From Ruminococcaceae bacterium UBA5904 (lineage in GTDB: Bacteria > Bacillota > Clostridia > Oscillospirales > Acutalibacteraceae): 7,637 nt of DNA. Below are positions 1 to 5,936 of the stretch, in pieces. Location of the stretch: the NCBI GenBank assembly GCA_002431305.1, contig DJEG01000006.1:4944-12580 (forward strand), written 5' to 3'. Made by a program: the position numbers and the translations under genes. The notes under the pieces are model-generated. The model saw only the letters and a program-made list of their open reading frames with translations, searched no databases and had not been told where the DNA came from. How positions within the stretch are numbered: position 1 is the first letter of the stretch; every line of letters starts with the position of its first letter.

Positions 1-60
1 AACACGAAGAACGTAACGCGCATCGCCCGCCGTTACTTTGCCGTCAAGATCTGCGTCACC
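1..60 (-). other. Dockerin type I-like calcium-binding loop (first half)
   Basis: The last 20 residues visible at the left edge (325-344 of the LRR protein) have the DxDxDG...T..D pattern of a dockerin F-hand, followed by the start of the helix (ARYVLRV). Positions 10 and 11 of the loop, which in studied dockerins help to set cohesin specificity, are Ala335 and Gly336 here. Only one of the two expected halves lies inside the window, so the dockerin call is probable but incomplete. Confidence 0.7.
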
Positions 61-1032
61 GTAAAGACCTACGGTTTCGTAGCCGATTTTGTTTTTATCA
101 AGGTATTCCTGAGCCTTGCTTCCCTTATATATAAGAAGGTCGGGATATACGTTGTCAGCCGATTTGTAGAGGAAGAAGCACTCTTTGCCGAACTCCTCAA
201 CAGAAGCGGGAACGTAAACTCTCGAAGCGATATCCTTTGACTTAACCTCAAAAGCGTAATCGCCGATTTTCGTTACGTTGGAGGGAACAACGACATCGGA
301 AGCCGTGCCCTTGTATCTTATAAGAGTAGAGCCCATGATAACGAACTCGGAGGGATAATCCTTAAGCCATTTTGTACCGTCGAATGCAAAAGAACCTACG
401 GACTCAATCTTGCTGTTAATCTTGAAAGACTCGAGATTTTCGCATCCGTAGAAAGCGTAATCGCCGATTTCGGAAACGGAGTCGGTGAAAACAACCTCTT
501 TAACGGAGGTATCGTCCTTGAACGCGCCGGCACCTATCCTGGTAATGTTATAGGGAAGATAAACGGTCTCGTCGCATCCTTTATAATAAAGGAGAGTCGT
601 GCCGTTCATGATGAAATCCTGCTCGTGGTTTTCATACCATGCGGTATTTTTGAAAACGTCTGCGGCGATATCGCAGTCAGGATTATCGATTGTAACGTCC
701 GCAATATTTTCACAGCCCGAAAATGCGTCGGCTTCTATAAGAACAACGCTCTCGGGAATTTCGACCGCCTTAAGATCGTCAAGCTCGAAGAATGCGTATG
801 ACGCAATACCTACAACCTTGAAACCGTCGTACTCCGCGGGAATCGAAACCTTGCCGTCGGCGGGAACATCCGATGTTAAATCATCGATTATTACCATCGT
901 TCTTGCGTCGTCTGCGAAGTAATATCCGAACGTAAGATCATCCGCTGCAAAAACTGCAACGGGAAGAACGCTCAGAAGCATTACAACGGCAAGCGCGATA
1001 GCGGTGAGTTTTGCTGAAATAGTTTTTTTCAT
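1..1032 (-). CDS. Secreted leucine-rich-repeat (BspA/LRR_5-type) protein with C-terminal dockerin-like segment, partial
   Basis: This gene is open from its ATG at 1032 to the left edge, giving 344 residues with no stop, so the C-terminus is missing. Residues 1-29 form a signal peptide: a basic MKK start, a hydrophobic core, and a likely cut after VFA. Residues about 60-286 carry LRR_5/BspA-type repeats with the recurring pattern 'IP.SV..I...AF.GC..L', including an exact-offset 90-residue duplication. Residues 325-344 (GDADLDGKVTAGDARYVLR) match the first calcium loop of a type I dockerin, with Asp326, Asp328, Asp330, Thr334 and Asp337 at ligand positions 1, 3, 5, 9 and 12. A second dockerin half would be expected beyond the window. 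The start is well supported: AGGAGG lies 9 nt upstream (1042-1047), preceded by a perfect promoter. The protein is exported. Binding or adhesion, or docking to a cohesin-bearing partner, is inferred from its domains; no enzymatic domain is visible in the part seen. Confidence 0.9.
   Translation of the reverse strand, partial: MKKTISAKLTAIALAVVMLLSVLPVAVFAADDLTFGYYFADDARTMVIIDDLTSDVPADGKVSIPAEYDGFKVVGIASYAFFELDDLKAVEIPESVVLIEADAFSGCENIADVTIDNPDCDIAADVFKNTAWYENHEQDFIMNGTTLLYYKGCDETVYLPYNITRIGAGAFKDDTSVKEVVFTDSVSEIGDYAFYGCENLESFKINSKIESVGSFAFDGTKWLKDYPSEFVIMGSTLIRYKGTASDVVVPSNVTKIGDYAFEVKSKDIASRVYVPASVEEFGKECFFLYKSADNVYPDLLIYKGSKAQEYLDKNKIGYETVGLYGDADLDGKVTAGDARYVLRV
250..789 (-). repeat. Tandem duplication of a 90-residue LRR unit inside the LRR protein
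   Basis: Residues 82-171 (bases 520-789) and 172-261 (bases 250-519) align without gaps at an offset of exactly 90 residues. Matching pairs include DAFSGCENI/YAFYGCENL, FKNTAWY/FDGTKWL, LLYYKG/LIRYKG and NITRIGAGAF/NVTKIGDYAF. A third, shorter and more diverged unit begins at residue 261, shifted by two residues. The DNA copies have diverged, so this is an old protein-level duplication rather than a recent DNA repeat. Confidence 0.8.
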
Positions 1033-1091
1033 GCCGGAATTCCTCCTAAAAAACATTTAATTAACGAATTCTGCTTTTGACAATAACCCAT
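1029..1091 (-). other. Possible 20-codon leader ORF before the LRR gene
   Basis: An ATG at 1091-1089 opens a 20-codon frame (starting MGYCQKQNSL, ending GGIPA) that stops at TGA 1031-1029, overlapping the LRR start as ATGA. The predicted transcript start (near 1093) is only a few bases upstream, so it would have to be translated as a leaderless ORF. There is no ribosome binding site. Chance is a real possibility. Confidence 0.15.
1042..1047 (-). promoter_or_regulatory. Ribosome binding site AGGAGG of the LRR protein gene
   Basis: This is a full AGGAGG placed 9 nt before the ATG at 1032. It fixes the start codon just ahead of the signal peptide. The same 9-nt spacing is seen for the proposed TTG start of the transporter gene. 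Confidence 0.85.
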
Positions 1092-1099
1092 TTTTTTTG

Positions 1100-1128
1100 A
1101 TTATACAACAATATTTATCGATTGTCAA
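1100..1128 (-). promoter_or_regulatory. Perfect-consensus SigA-type promoter for the LRR protein gene
   Basis: On the minus strand TTGACA (1128-1123) and TATAAT (1105-1100) are separated by exactly 17 nt, a 6/6 plus 6/6 match to the vegetative sigma factor consensus. The predicted transcript would start near 1093, about 60 nt before the ATG at 1032. This gives the LRR gene its own strong promoter, independent of the purB operon behind it. Confidence 0.85.
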
Positions 1129-1167
1129 TATAAACAAAAGGTTAAAACTTGTTAATAATATGTAAAT

Positions 1168-2592
1168 TTACACTGTAATTTCCGCGCCCATGCGGATTTT
1201 TCCGTACTTTTCAATGACGGGAGCAACCTCGTTTTTTATAAAATCGTCAACCTGAACGTCCGCCATGCCGATGTAGTTTTCGGGTTTTAAAACGGCGAGA
1301 ATTTCATCCTTTGTAATCATGAACGCCTCGTCTCCCGCGATTCTGTCAACAAGGTCGTTTTCTCCGCCGTTTTTGACGATTCTGCCCGCTTCCATTGAGT
1401 GAACGCGTATTTTCTCGTGCAGAACCTGTCTGTCAGCGCCTTTTTTAACGGCCTCCATCATAATATTTTCAGTTGCCATGAACGGAAGCTCTTTGATAAG
1501 ATGCTGTTCAATCATTTTATCGTATACGACGAGTCCGTCCGCAACGTTTAAATACAGATTGAGTATTCCGTCGACGGCGAGGAAAGCCTCGGCAATGCTT
1601 ATTCTGCGGTTTGCCGAATCGTCGAGCGTCCGCTCGAACCACTGAGTCGCCGCGGTGACGGCGGGGTTTAAATTATCGCACATAACGTATCTCGCAAGTC
1701 CCGCTATACGCTCGCATCTCATGGGATTGCGCTTGTACGCCATAGCCGACGAGCCTATCTGATTTTTTTCAAACGGCTCCTCTATTTCCTTTAAATGCTG
1801 CAAAAGTCTTATGTCGTTTGAGAATTTGGCAGCCGACTGCGCAATTCCCGACAGAACCGCAAGAACATTGAAATCTATTTTTCTCGTATAAGTCTGACCG
1901 GATACGGGCAGTACGCCGGGAAAATCCATTTTCTCCGCAATTTTTTTATCAAGTTGTCTGACCTTATCGCAGTCCGAATCAAACAAATCCAAAAAACTCG
2001 CCTGAGTTCCCGTCGTTCCCTTTGAGCCGAGCAAAAGCATGAAATCCGCCGCGTTTTCGACCGCTTTTAAGTCAAGAAGCAGATCCATTATCCACAGTGA
2101 CGCGCGTTTTCCTACTGTCGTGGGCTGCGCGGGCTGAAAATGCGTAAACGCAAGACAGGGCAGTTTTTTGTATTTATCCGCAAAATCCGCAAGAACCTCG
2201 ATAACGGAAGCTATCTTTCTCTCAACGAGTCTTAACGATTTGCGCATTATTATAAGGTCGGTATTGTCGCCGACATAGCACGACGTTGCGCCGAGGTGAA
2301 TTATCGGCTTCGCGTTCGGACACTGAACGCCGTATGCGTAAACGTGCGACATTACGTCGTGACGGCACTCTTTTTCCCTCTGCTGAGCGACGTCGTAATT
2401 GATGTCGTCCGCATGGGCTTTAAGTTCTGCTATCTGTTCGTCCGTTATGTTAAGTCCGAGTTCCTTTTCGCTTTCGGCTAATGCGATCCAAAGTTTTCTC
2501 CATGTTTTGAATTTAAAATCCGGAGAGTGCAGATACTGCATCTCTTTGCTTGCATAGCGCGAATTAAACGGCGTTTCGTATGTATCTCTCAT
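1168..2592 (-). CDS. purB: Adenylosuccinate lyase
   Basis: This enzyme of the fumarase/aspartase superfamily works twice in purine synthesis: it splits SAICAR to AICAR plus fumarate, and adenylosuccinate to AMP plus fumarate. The protein has 474 residues and resembles the longer human-type branch (about 480 residues) rather than the roughly 430-residue Bacillus type. The superfamily signature GSSAMAYKRNP is at 280-290, with catalytic Ser281 on the flexible loop. His78 (RHDVMSHVYAYG) and His151 (THFQPAQPTT) are the expected active-site histidines. With human numbering as I recall it (His86, His159, Ser289), all three fit a constant offset of 8. Nothing is missing or broken, so it should be active. 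The ATG at 2592 lies 2 nt after the stop of the hydrolase gene, and its GGAG (2604-2607, 11 nt spacing) sits inside the end of that gene. purB is therefore the third gene of the transporter/hydrolase operon. No convincing terminator follows it. Confidence 0.97.
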   Translation of the reverse strand: MRDTYETPFNSRYASKEMQYLHSPDFKFKTWRKLWIALAESEKELGLNITDEQIAELKAHADDINYDVAQQREKECRHDVMSHVYAYGVQCPNAKPIIHLGATSCYVGDNTDLIIMRKSLRLVERKIASVIEVLADFADKYKKLPCLAFTHFQPAQPTTVGKRASLWIMDLLLDLKAVENAADFMLLLGSKGTTGTQASFLDLFDSDCDKVRQLDKKIAEKMDFPGVLPVSGQTYTRKIDFNVLAVLSGIAQSAAKFSNDIRLLQHLKEIEEPFEKNQIGSSAMAYKRNPMRCERIAGLARYVMCDNLNPAVTAATQWFERTLDDSANRRISIAEAFLAVDGILNLYLNVADGLVVYDKMIEQHLIKELPFMATENIMMEAVKKGADRQVLHEKIRVHSMEAGRIVKNGGENDLVDRIAGDEAFMITKDEILAVLKPENYIGMADVQVDDFIKNEVAPVIEKYGKIRMGAEITV

Positions 2593-2594
2593 TT

Positions 2595-4238
2595 TTATTT
2601 TTTCTCCGTTTCGGTTTTTTTGCTCTCAATCATTGAATATACCTCCCTCATCAGTTCAAGAAGATCGTTTTCGTCCTTGGAATACTCCGAGAACGAGACT
2701 TTGCCGAGATGCTTTTCCACAAGCGCCGTGACAGCATGTCTGTCGGAATATCTTTCAAGCGTCTGAAGTGCGGTAAAGTCCTGAATTGCGTCGTAAAATA
2801 CTTTTAATCTTAATGAACATACCGGCGTTCCGTCCTCGCCGGGATAAACGACGTACGAGTCGCCCGAGGGGAAGAATCCGCCCGCGTCCGAGACCTTATA
2901 CGGGTCAATTTCCGCCGTCGACAGGCGCGTATACCAGAAGTTATAGCCCCAGTGCAGGAATCCGTCAACTCCGTAAACATACATTATAACGCCTATAATT
3001 CTGTTTCTCAGCGACGGCTGGCAGAAGTATCTGTTAGGCATATTATTGTTTCCGGGACCTCCGCAGTAGTAAGTCCAAAGCTCAGGGACATTGTCCTTGA
3101 AATCGTCTATCCTGTCCTCTATCGGCACGGGAGTTCTGATATATCCGAGTTTATAAAAAGTATAGTCGCTCAGAGCGTCGATATGATTATACTCGCCGAA
3201 TACGTCGTCGATAAGCTTAGCCGCTTTTCTGTACGCTAACAGGTGCTGAAGCGACGGCTCGTCCGAAACGTGGAAATAGCACCGCTGACCGATGTCGTGT
3301 TTTTCGATAAATACTTTCAGCGCGCTCGCAAACTGACGTATAAAGTCGGTATAATGCTTACCCGAAGCGTTTGTCTCCCAGCCGAAAATGCGTTTGTAAC
3401 CGTTTTCGGTCTGCGCCATAATCTTCGGAGCGTGATCCGCGCCCCACTGGGTGAACAGATGCGACATTTCAAAATACTTGATACCGCACTTATCGCATAA
3501 ATCTATCCATCTTTCGAGTTTATTGAATTTAAAGTAATACTTCTCGCCGTCTCTGCGAACGTCGACGAGCTGAACGGTCGGTCTCTCGCCGCCGGGCTCG
3601 GTATCGAGAGGCGGGGTAAACAGCGGAGTAAGAATCATGTTTACGCCGTGATTTTTCGCCGTGAGCATAAAGTTTTCAACGATTCTCCAGTATTCCTCGC
3701 CGAAAACCTCTGCATGATAATGAGTCGAAAGACAGTCGGTATGAAACCAGTTCGTATATTTAAGCTTCTGTTTTGCGGGAACAGCGTCGAATATATGAAG
3801 AATAAGGCTTTTTTCAGCTGTTTCGCCGTCCGCGTTCACTGTGATTTTAACCTCGTGACCGCCTGCGGAGCAGTCAGACGGAATATCGAATTCAAACCAC
3901 AGAGCCTTATACTCTCCGCGTTTTAATGTTATAACGTCCGAAACGGGCATAAGCGCGTCGGGATATTCGCCCGCTTCGCCTTTTTTTAATATATAATTGT
4001 CCGCGTCGTCGGGCTTCGTATGGGACGCCGGAATATTTTTAACTTCATAATATGAAATGCATCCGGCGATATCGCTTTTGACCGAGATTGTGCATTCAAC
4101 GTCCCTGTCGTCAATTAAGGACATCTGAAACGACGAACGCTGATTTTTAAGCATGTATAATTCTCCGCCGAAACTGCCCGAACATATTTCGTCGGGAAAA
4201 ATCTTTGCAAGACTTGTGTGAAGCCGAATATTTATCAT
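2595..4238 (-). CDS. Cytoplasmic GH123-like (DUF4091) glycoside hydrolase
   Basis: The protein has 547 residues and no signal peptide, so it is predicted to act in the cytoplasm. Residues about 1-150 form a beta-rich N-terminal domain containing the 'NQRSSFQ' motif common in these proteins. Residues about 160-490 form the catalytic barrel. The segment YFHVSDEPS (321-329) carries an adjacent Asp326-Glu327 pair. Characterised GH123 enzymes (beta-N-acetylgalactosaminidases) use such a pair, with Glu as acid/base and Asp assisting the substrate acetamido group. The C-terminal stretch 'GVDGFLHWGYNFW' (423-435), followed by FFPSGDSYVVYPG (455-467) and 'SLRLKVFYDAIQD' (475-487), is typical of DUF4091. 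The start ATG at 4238 overlaps the transporter stop as ATGA, with AGGAG (4247-4251) 8 nt upstream. The pairing suggests hydrolysis of an imported oligosaccharide. Family membership is fairly secure from motif memory; the GalNAc substrate is only an inference, because most of this family is uncharacterised. Confidence 0.85.
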   Translation of the reverse strand: MINIRLHTSLAKIFPDEICSGSFGGELYMLKNQRSSFQMSLIDDRDVECTISVKSDIAGCISYYEVKNIPASHTKPDDADNYILKKGEAGEYPDALMPVSDVITLKRGEYKALWFEFDIPSDCSAGGHEVKITVNADGETAEKSLILHIFDAVPAKQKLKYTNWFHTDCLSTHYHAEVFGEEYWRIVENFMLTAKNHGVNMILTPLFTPPLDTEPGGERPTVQLVDVRRDGEKYYFKFNKLERWIDLCDKCGIKYFEMSHLFTQWGADHAPKIMAQTENGYKRIFGWETNASGKHYTDFIRQFASALKVFIEKHDIGQRCYFHVSDEPSLQHLLAYRKAAKLIDDVFGEYNHIDALSDYTFYKLGYIRTPVPIEDRIDDFKDNVPELWTYYCGGPGNNNMPNRYFCQPSLRNRIIGVIMYVYGVDGFLHWGYNFWYTRLSTAEIDPYKVSDAGGFFPSGDSYVVYPGEDGTPVCSLRLKVFYDAIQDFTALQTLERYSDRHAVTALVEKHLGKVSFSEYSKDENDLLELMREVYSMIESKKTETEKK

Positions 4239-5623
4239 TTACCGCACTCCTTTATTTTATCGGGTTCCATGCCTTTTTTGATAAGTACAATAAGTGGGAT
4301 AAATACAAACAGAGCCGTAATTCCCGCGACAAGGAACATAACAGACGAGGGAAGAATATTCTCCGCACCGTAATCGTTTATATATGATATTGTCGAATTT
4401 TTCGAAGCTATCGAGCAGAGTCTCGGTCCGAGAACCATGGGGATGAGAACGTAGAATATCATTCTGACTCCCTGGAAAAGTCCCGTTTTGTCCTCGGGCG
4501 TGAAGTCTCTGATCACGGCGTTCAGCGCGATACCGATAACAGCGTAGCCTGCAAGCATGGGAAGCGCGCAGAGAACGAATTTAACCGCGTCGTGAGCAAA
4601 ATATGCCGCGATAAGTCCGCCCGCGTAGAGAACGGCGGCGATGAGAACAAATATCTCCTTGCCGAATTTATTTGACTTTGTAACGAATACTATAATAAAC
4701 GCAAGAACCGCGAGCGCGAGTATTATAATAGGTATCAACGCTTTTATTTCGAGAAGCGAGCCGATCGAATTCATAAAATCAACGTCGCTGTGCTGGAGAT
4801 ATACTATTATATAGGGGAAGAAAACCTGAAGCGCGATCGAGTAAATGCATATCGTCGCAAAAGTCAGGTAAAGTCTCGAATTTTCCTTTACGACGGAGGG
4901 TTTGAATCCGTAGAAAAGATCCGCCCAGTAATTCGAATTCGTATTTTTTTCGCCCGTTCTCGAATCCTTTAATGTGAAAAGTCCGATAATTCCGCACAGT
5001 ATGACGATTCCGCCGAGGATGAAAAAGAATACGGGATATCCGACCTTTGAAACGACTATTCCGCCGCCGGCGAGGACTATGCCCATTGCGGCAACGGGCA
5101 TTATCGCGAGAACCGTCTCGGCGAACGTTCTGTTTTCGGTCGTGGTAACGTCGGTTATCCATGCGTTGAACGCGGAGTCGTTGCTCGTCGAGCCCATGAA
5201 CGTCATAATACAGTCCATAGCGACGACTATCCATACCGTTGCGGTCAGAACCGCGGCTGCATCGGAGAATCCGAAAAGTTTCTCGGTATTGTCAAGCGAA
5301 ATAAATCCGAAGCATCCCGTTATAAGTCCCCACAGGATATAGCCCCCACAGATAAAGAACTTGCGGTTGTTTACCTTGTCGCTCAAATTGCCCATTATAA
5401 ACGTCGTGACAACTGCGGTGACCGCGCTCAGCGCGACCATCCAAGAAACCCCGTCGACAATGCTTATTGCGCCCGACACAGCCTGTTGAGAAGCGTGACC
5501 GTAGATGTAGTTGCATAAAAAGGTGTTGAAGTACATGTTTTCGACGTTCCACGCAATCTGTCCCATAAGTCCGAACAGAATCAGGTTAAACCAGATGTGC
5601 GTTCCGCTTTTTTTCTTTTCCAA
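4235..5623 (-). CDS. MFS/GPH-type sugar transporter
   Basis: This is a membrane transporter of about 462 residues with roughly 12 hydrophobic segments. It contains an MFS motif-A-like loop, GNLSDKVNNRKFF (about residues 78-90), after the second or third helix. NAWITDVTTTENRT (153-166) resembles the Asp/Arg loop of glycoside-pentoside-hexuronide cation symporters. RDFTPEDKTGLFQGVRM (372-388) is the related motif in the second half. It is expected to import a sugar or oligosaccharide by cation symport. The exact substrate is unknown, though the overlapping GH123-like gene suggests a glycan fragment. Start choice: an open frame runs back to a TTG at 5653 and contains an ATG at 5641, but neither has a ribosome binding site. 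The TTG at 5623 has a full AGGAGG 9 nt upstream (5633-5638), giving MEKKKSGTHIWFN. The stop overlaps the next start by 4 nt (ATGA). It is the first gene of the operon, behind a promoter at 5674-5702. Confidence 0.87.
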   Translation of the reverse strand: MEKKKSGTHIWFNLILFGLMGQIAWNVENMYFNTFLCNYIYGHASQQAVSGAISIVDGVSWMVALSAVTAVVTTFIMGNLSDKVNNRKFFICGGYILWGLITGCFGFISLDNTEKLFGFSDAAAVLTATVWIVVAMDCIMTFMGSTSNDSAFNAWITDVTTTENRTFAETVLAIMPVAAMGIVLAGGGIVVSKVGYPVFFFILGGIVILCGIIGLFTLKDSRTGEKNTNSNYWADLFYGFKPSVVKENSRLYLTFATICIYSIALQVFFPYIIVYLQHSDVDFMNSIGSLLEIKALIPIIILALAVLAFIIVFVTKSNKFGKEIFVLIAAVLYAGGLIAAYFAHDAVKFVLCALPMLAGYAVIGIALNAVIRDFTPEDKTGLFQGVRMIFYVLIPMVLGPRLCSIASKNSTISYINDYGAENILPSSVMFLVAGITALFVFIPLIVLIKKGMEPDKIKECGK

Positions 5624-5632
5624 ATCGGGAAC

Positions 5633-5638
5633 CCTCCT
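5633..5638 (-). promoter_or_regulatory. Ribosome binding site that sets a TTG start for the transporter
   Basis: AGGAGG at 5638-5633 is followed after 9 nt by TTG GAA AAG. An in-frame ATG (5641-5639) lies directly against this site, so the AGGAGG would be read as Arg-Arg codons if that ATG were used, and no purine-rich site precedes it. The TTG at 5623 is therefore the more likely start. Confidence 0.75.
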
Positions 5639-5673
5639 CATGATAAAACGCAAAGCAAATTTCTGTAATTATT

Positions 5674-5702
5674 ATTTTATCATATATATTTTTTTTTGTA
5701 AA
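5674..5702 (-). promoter_or_regulatory. Predicted promoter of the transporter-hydrolase-purB operon
   Basis: On the minus strand TTTACA (5702-5697) and TAAAAT (5679-5674) are 17 nt apart, each matching the SigA consensus at five of six positions. The spacer is A/T only apart from a single G. Transcription would start near 5667, leaving a leader of about 44 nt before the TTG at 5623. I found no good CcpA (cre) operator in it. Confidence 0.65.
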
Positions 5703-5817
5703 TACCGCTCAGGTGAATCGATTATTAAAATTCGACGAAAAAATCCTTAGAAATACGTATAATTAAAATGAATATTATGCAATTCGGAAAAAATTTCATA
5801 TTAAGGGCAAAAACCAT

Positions 5818-5846
5818 TTGCTATTTTTAAATATGTCTGTTATAAT
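5818..5846 (+). promoter_or_regulatory. Predicted extended -10 promoter of ppdK
   Basis: TTGCTA (5818-5823, four of six consensus positions) and a perfect TATAAT (5841-5846) are 17 nt apart. A TG at 5838-5839, one base before the -10 box, makes it an extended -10 promoter. Transcription would begin near 5853, giving an untranslated leader of about 80 nt. Confidence 0.75.
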
Positions 5847-5876
5847 GATTAACGGTGATTTATACCTTTTATCGTA

Positions 5877-5936
5877 ATGCCCGATATTTTAAGGCAGAAC
5901 GAAGTTTCAAATTTTTTTTGGAGGAAGATTAAATGA
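5877..5936 (+). other. Possible 19-codon leader ORF before ppdK
   Basis: An ATG at 5877 opens a 19-codon frame (MPDILRQNEVSNFFWRKIK) that ends in TGA at 5934-5936, overlapping the ppdK ATG as ATGA. It lies fully inside the predicted transcript and includes the ppdK ribosome binding site. It has no ribosome binding site of its own, and its ATG falls in the loop of a weak 5-bp hairpin (TATCG 5870-5874, CGATA 5882-5886). It may well be chance and is listed only as a candidate. Confidence 0.2.
5920..5924 (+). promoter_or_regulatory. Ribosome binding site of ppdK
   Basis: GGAGG, in the context TTGGAGGAAG, lies 8 nt before the ATG at 5933 and follows a run of eight T residues. It supports the chosen start, as does the match of the N-terminus to known PPDK proteins. 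Confidence 0.85.

Larger units (their letters stand above)
5624..5932. other. Divergent intergenic region between the transporter operon and ppdK
   Basis: This 309-nt AT-rich stretch holds back-to-back promoters. The leftward one (5674-5702) serves the transporter operon and the rightward one (5818-5846) serves ppdK. Between them lie three short palindromes of unknown meaning: AATCGATT at 5716-5723, TTCGaCGAA at 5731-5739 and ATACGTAT at 5753-5760. I see no riboswitch fold, tRNA or intrinsic terminator. The only open frame of note is a 19-codon leader ORF at 5877-5936. Confidence 0.7.

Noticed and set aside
599..922. A 107-codon plus-strand open frame
   Set aside because: It is antisense to the LRR protein, whose repeats and signal peptide are convincing; the Ser/Thr-rich product is the reverse image of those codons.
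1129..1167. A possible intrinsic terminator after purB (AACAA...TTGTT around 1132-1152)
   Set aside because: The stem is only about 5 A/T pairs and has no clear G/C core, so it is too weak to call. Read-through from purB into the LRR gene cannot be excluded.
4779..5234. A 151-codon open frame on the minus strand within the transporter gene
   Set aside because: It is an out-of-frame shadow of the transporter; its Arg-rich product has no recognisable domain.
5639..5657. A CcpA (cre)-like site around the transporter start (TGATAAAACGCAAAGCA)
   Set aside because: When aligned on the central CG, the outer TG and CA positions do not match the cre consensus and the spacing is wrong.
5870..5890. 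A TATCG/CGATA hairpin followed by four T residues in the ppdK leader, as an attenuator
   Set aside because: The stem is only 5 bp with a 7-nt loop and low G/C, followed by a short T run; it would be too unstable to terminate transcription.
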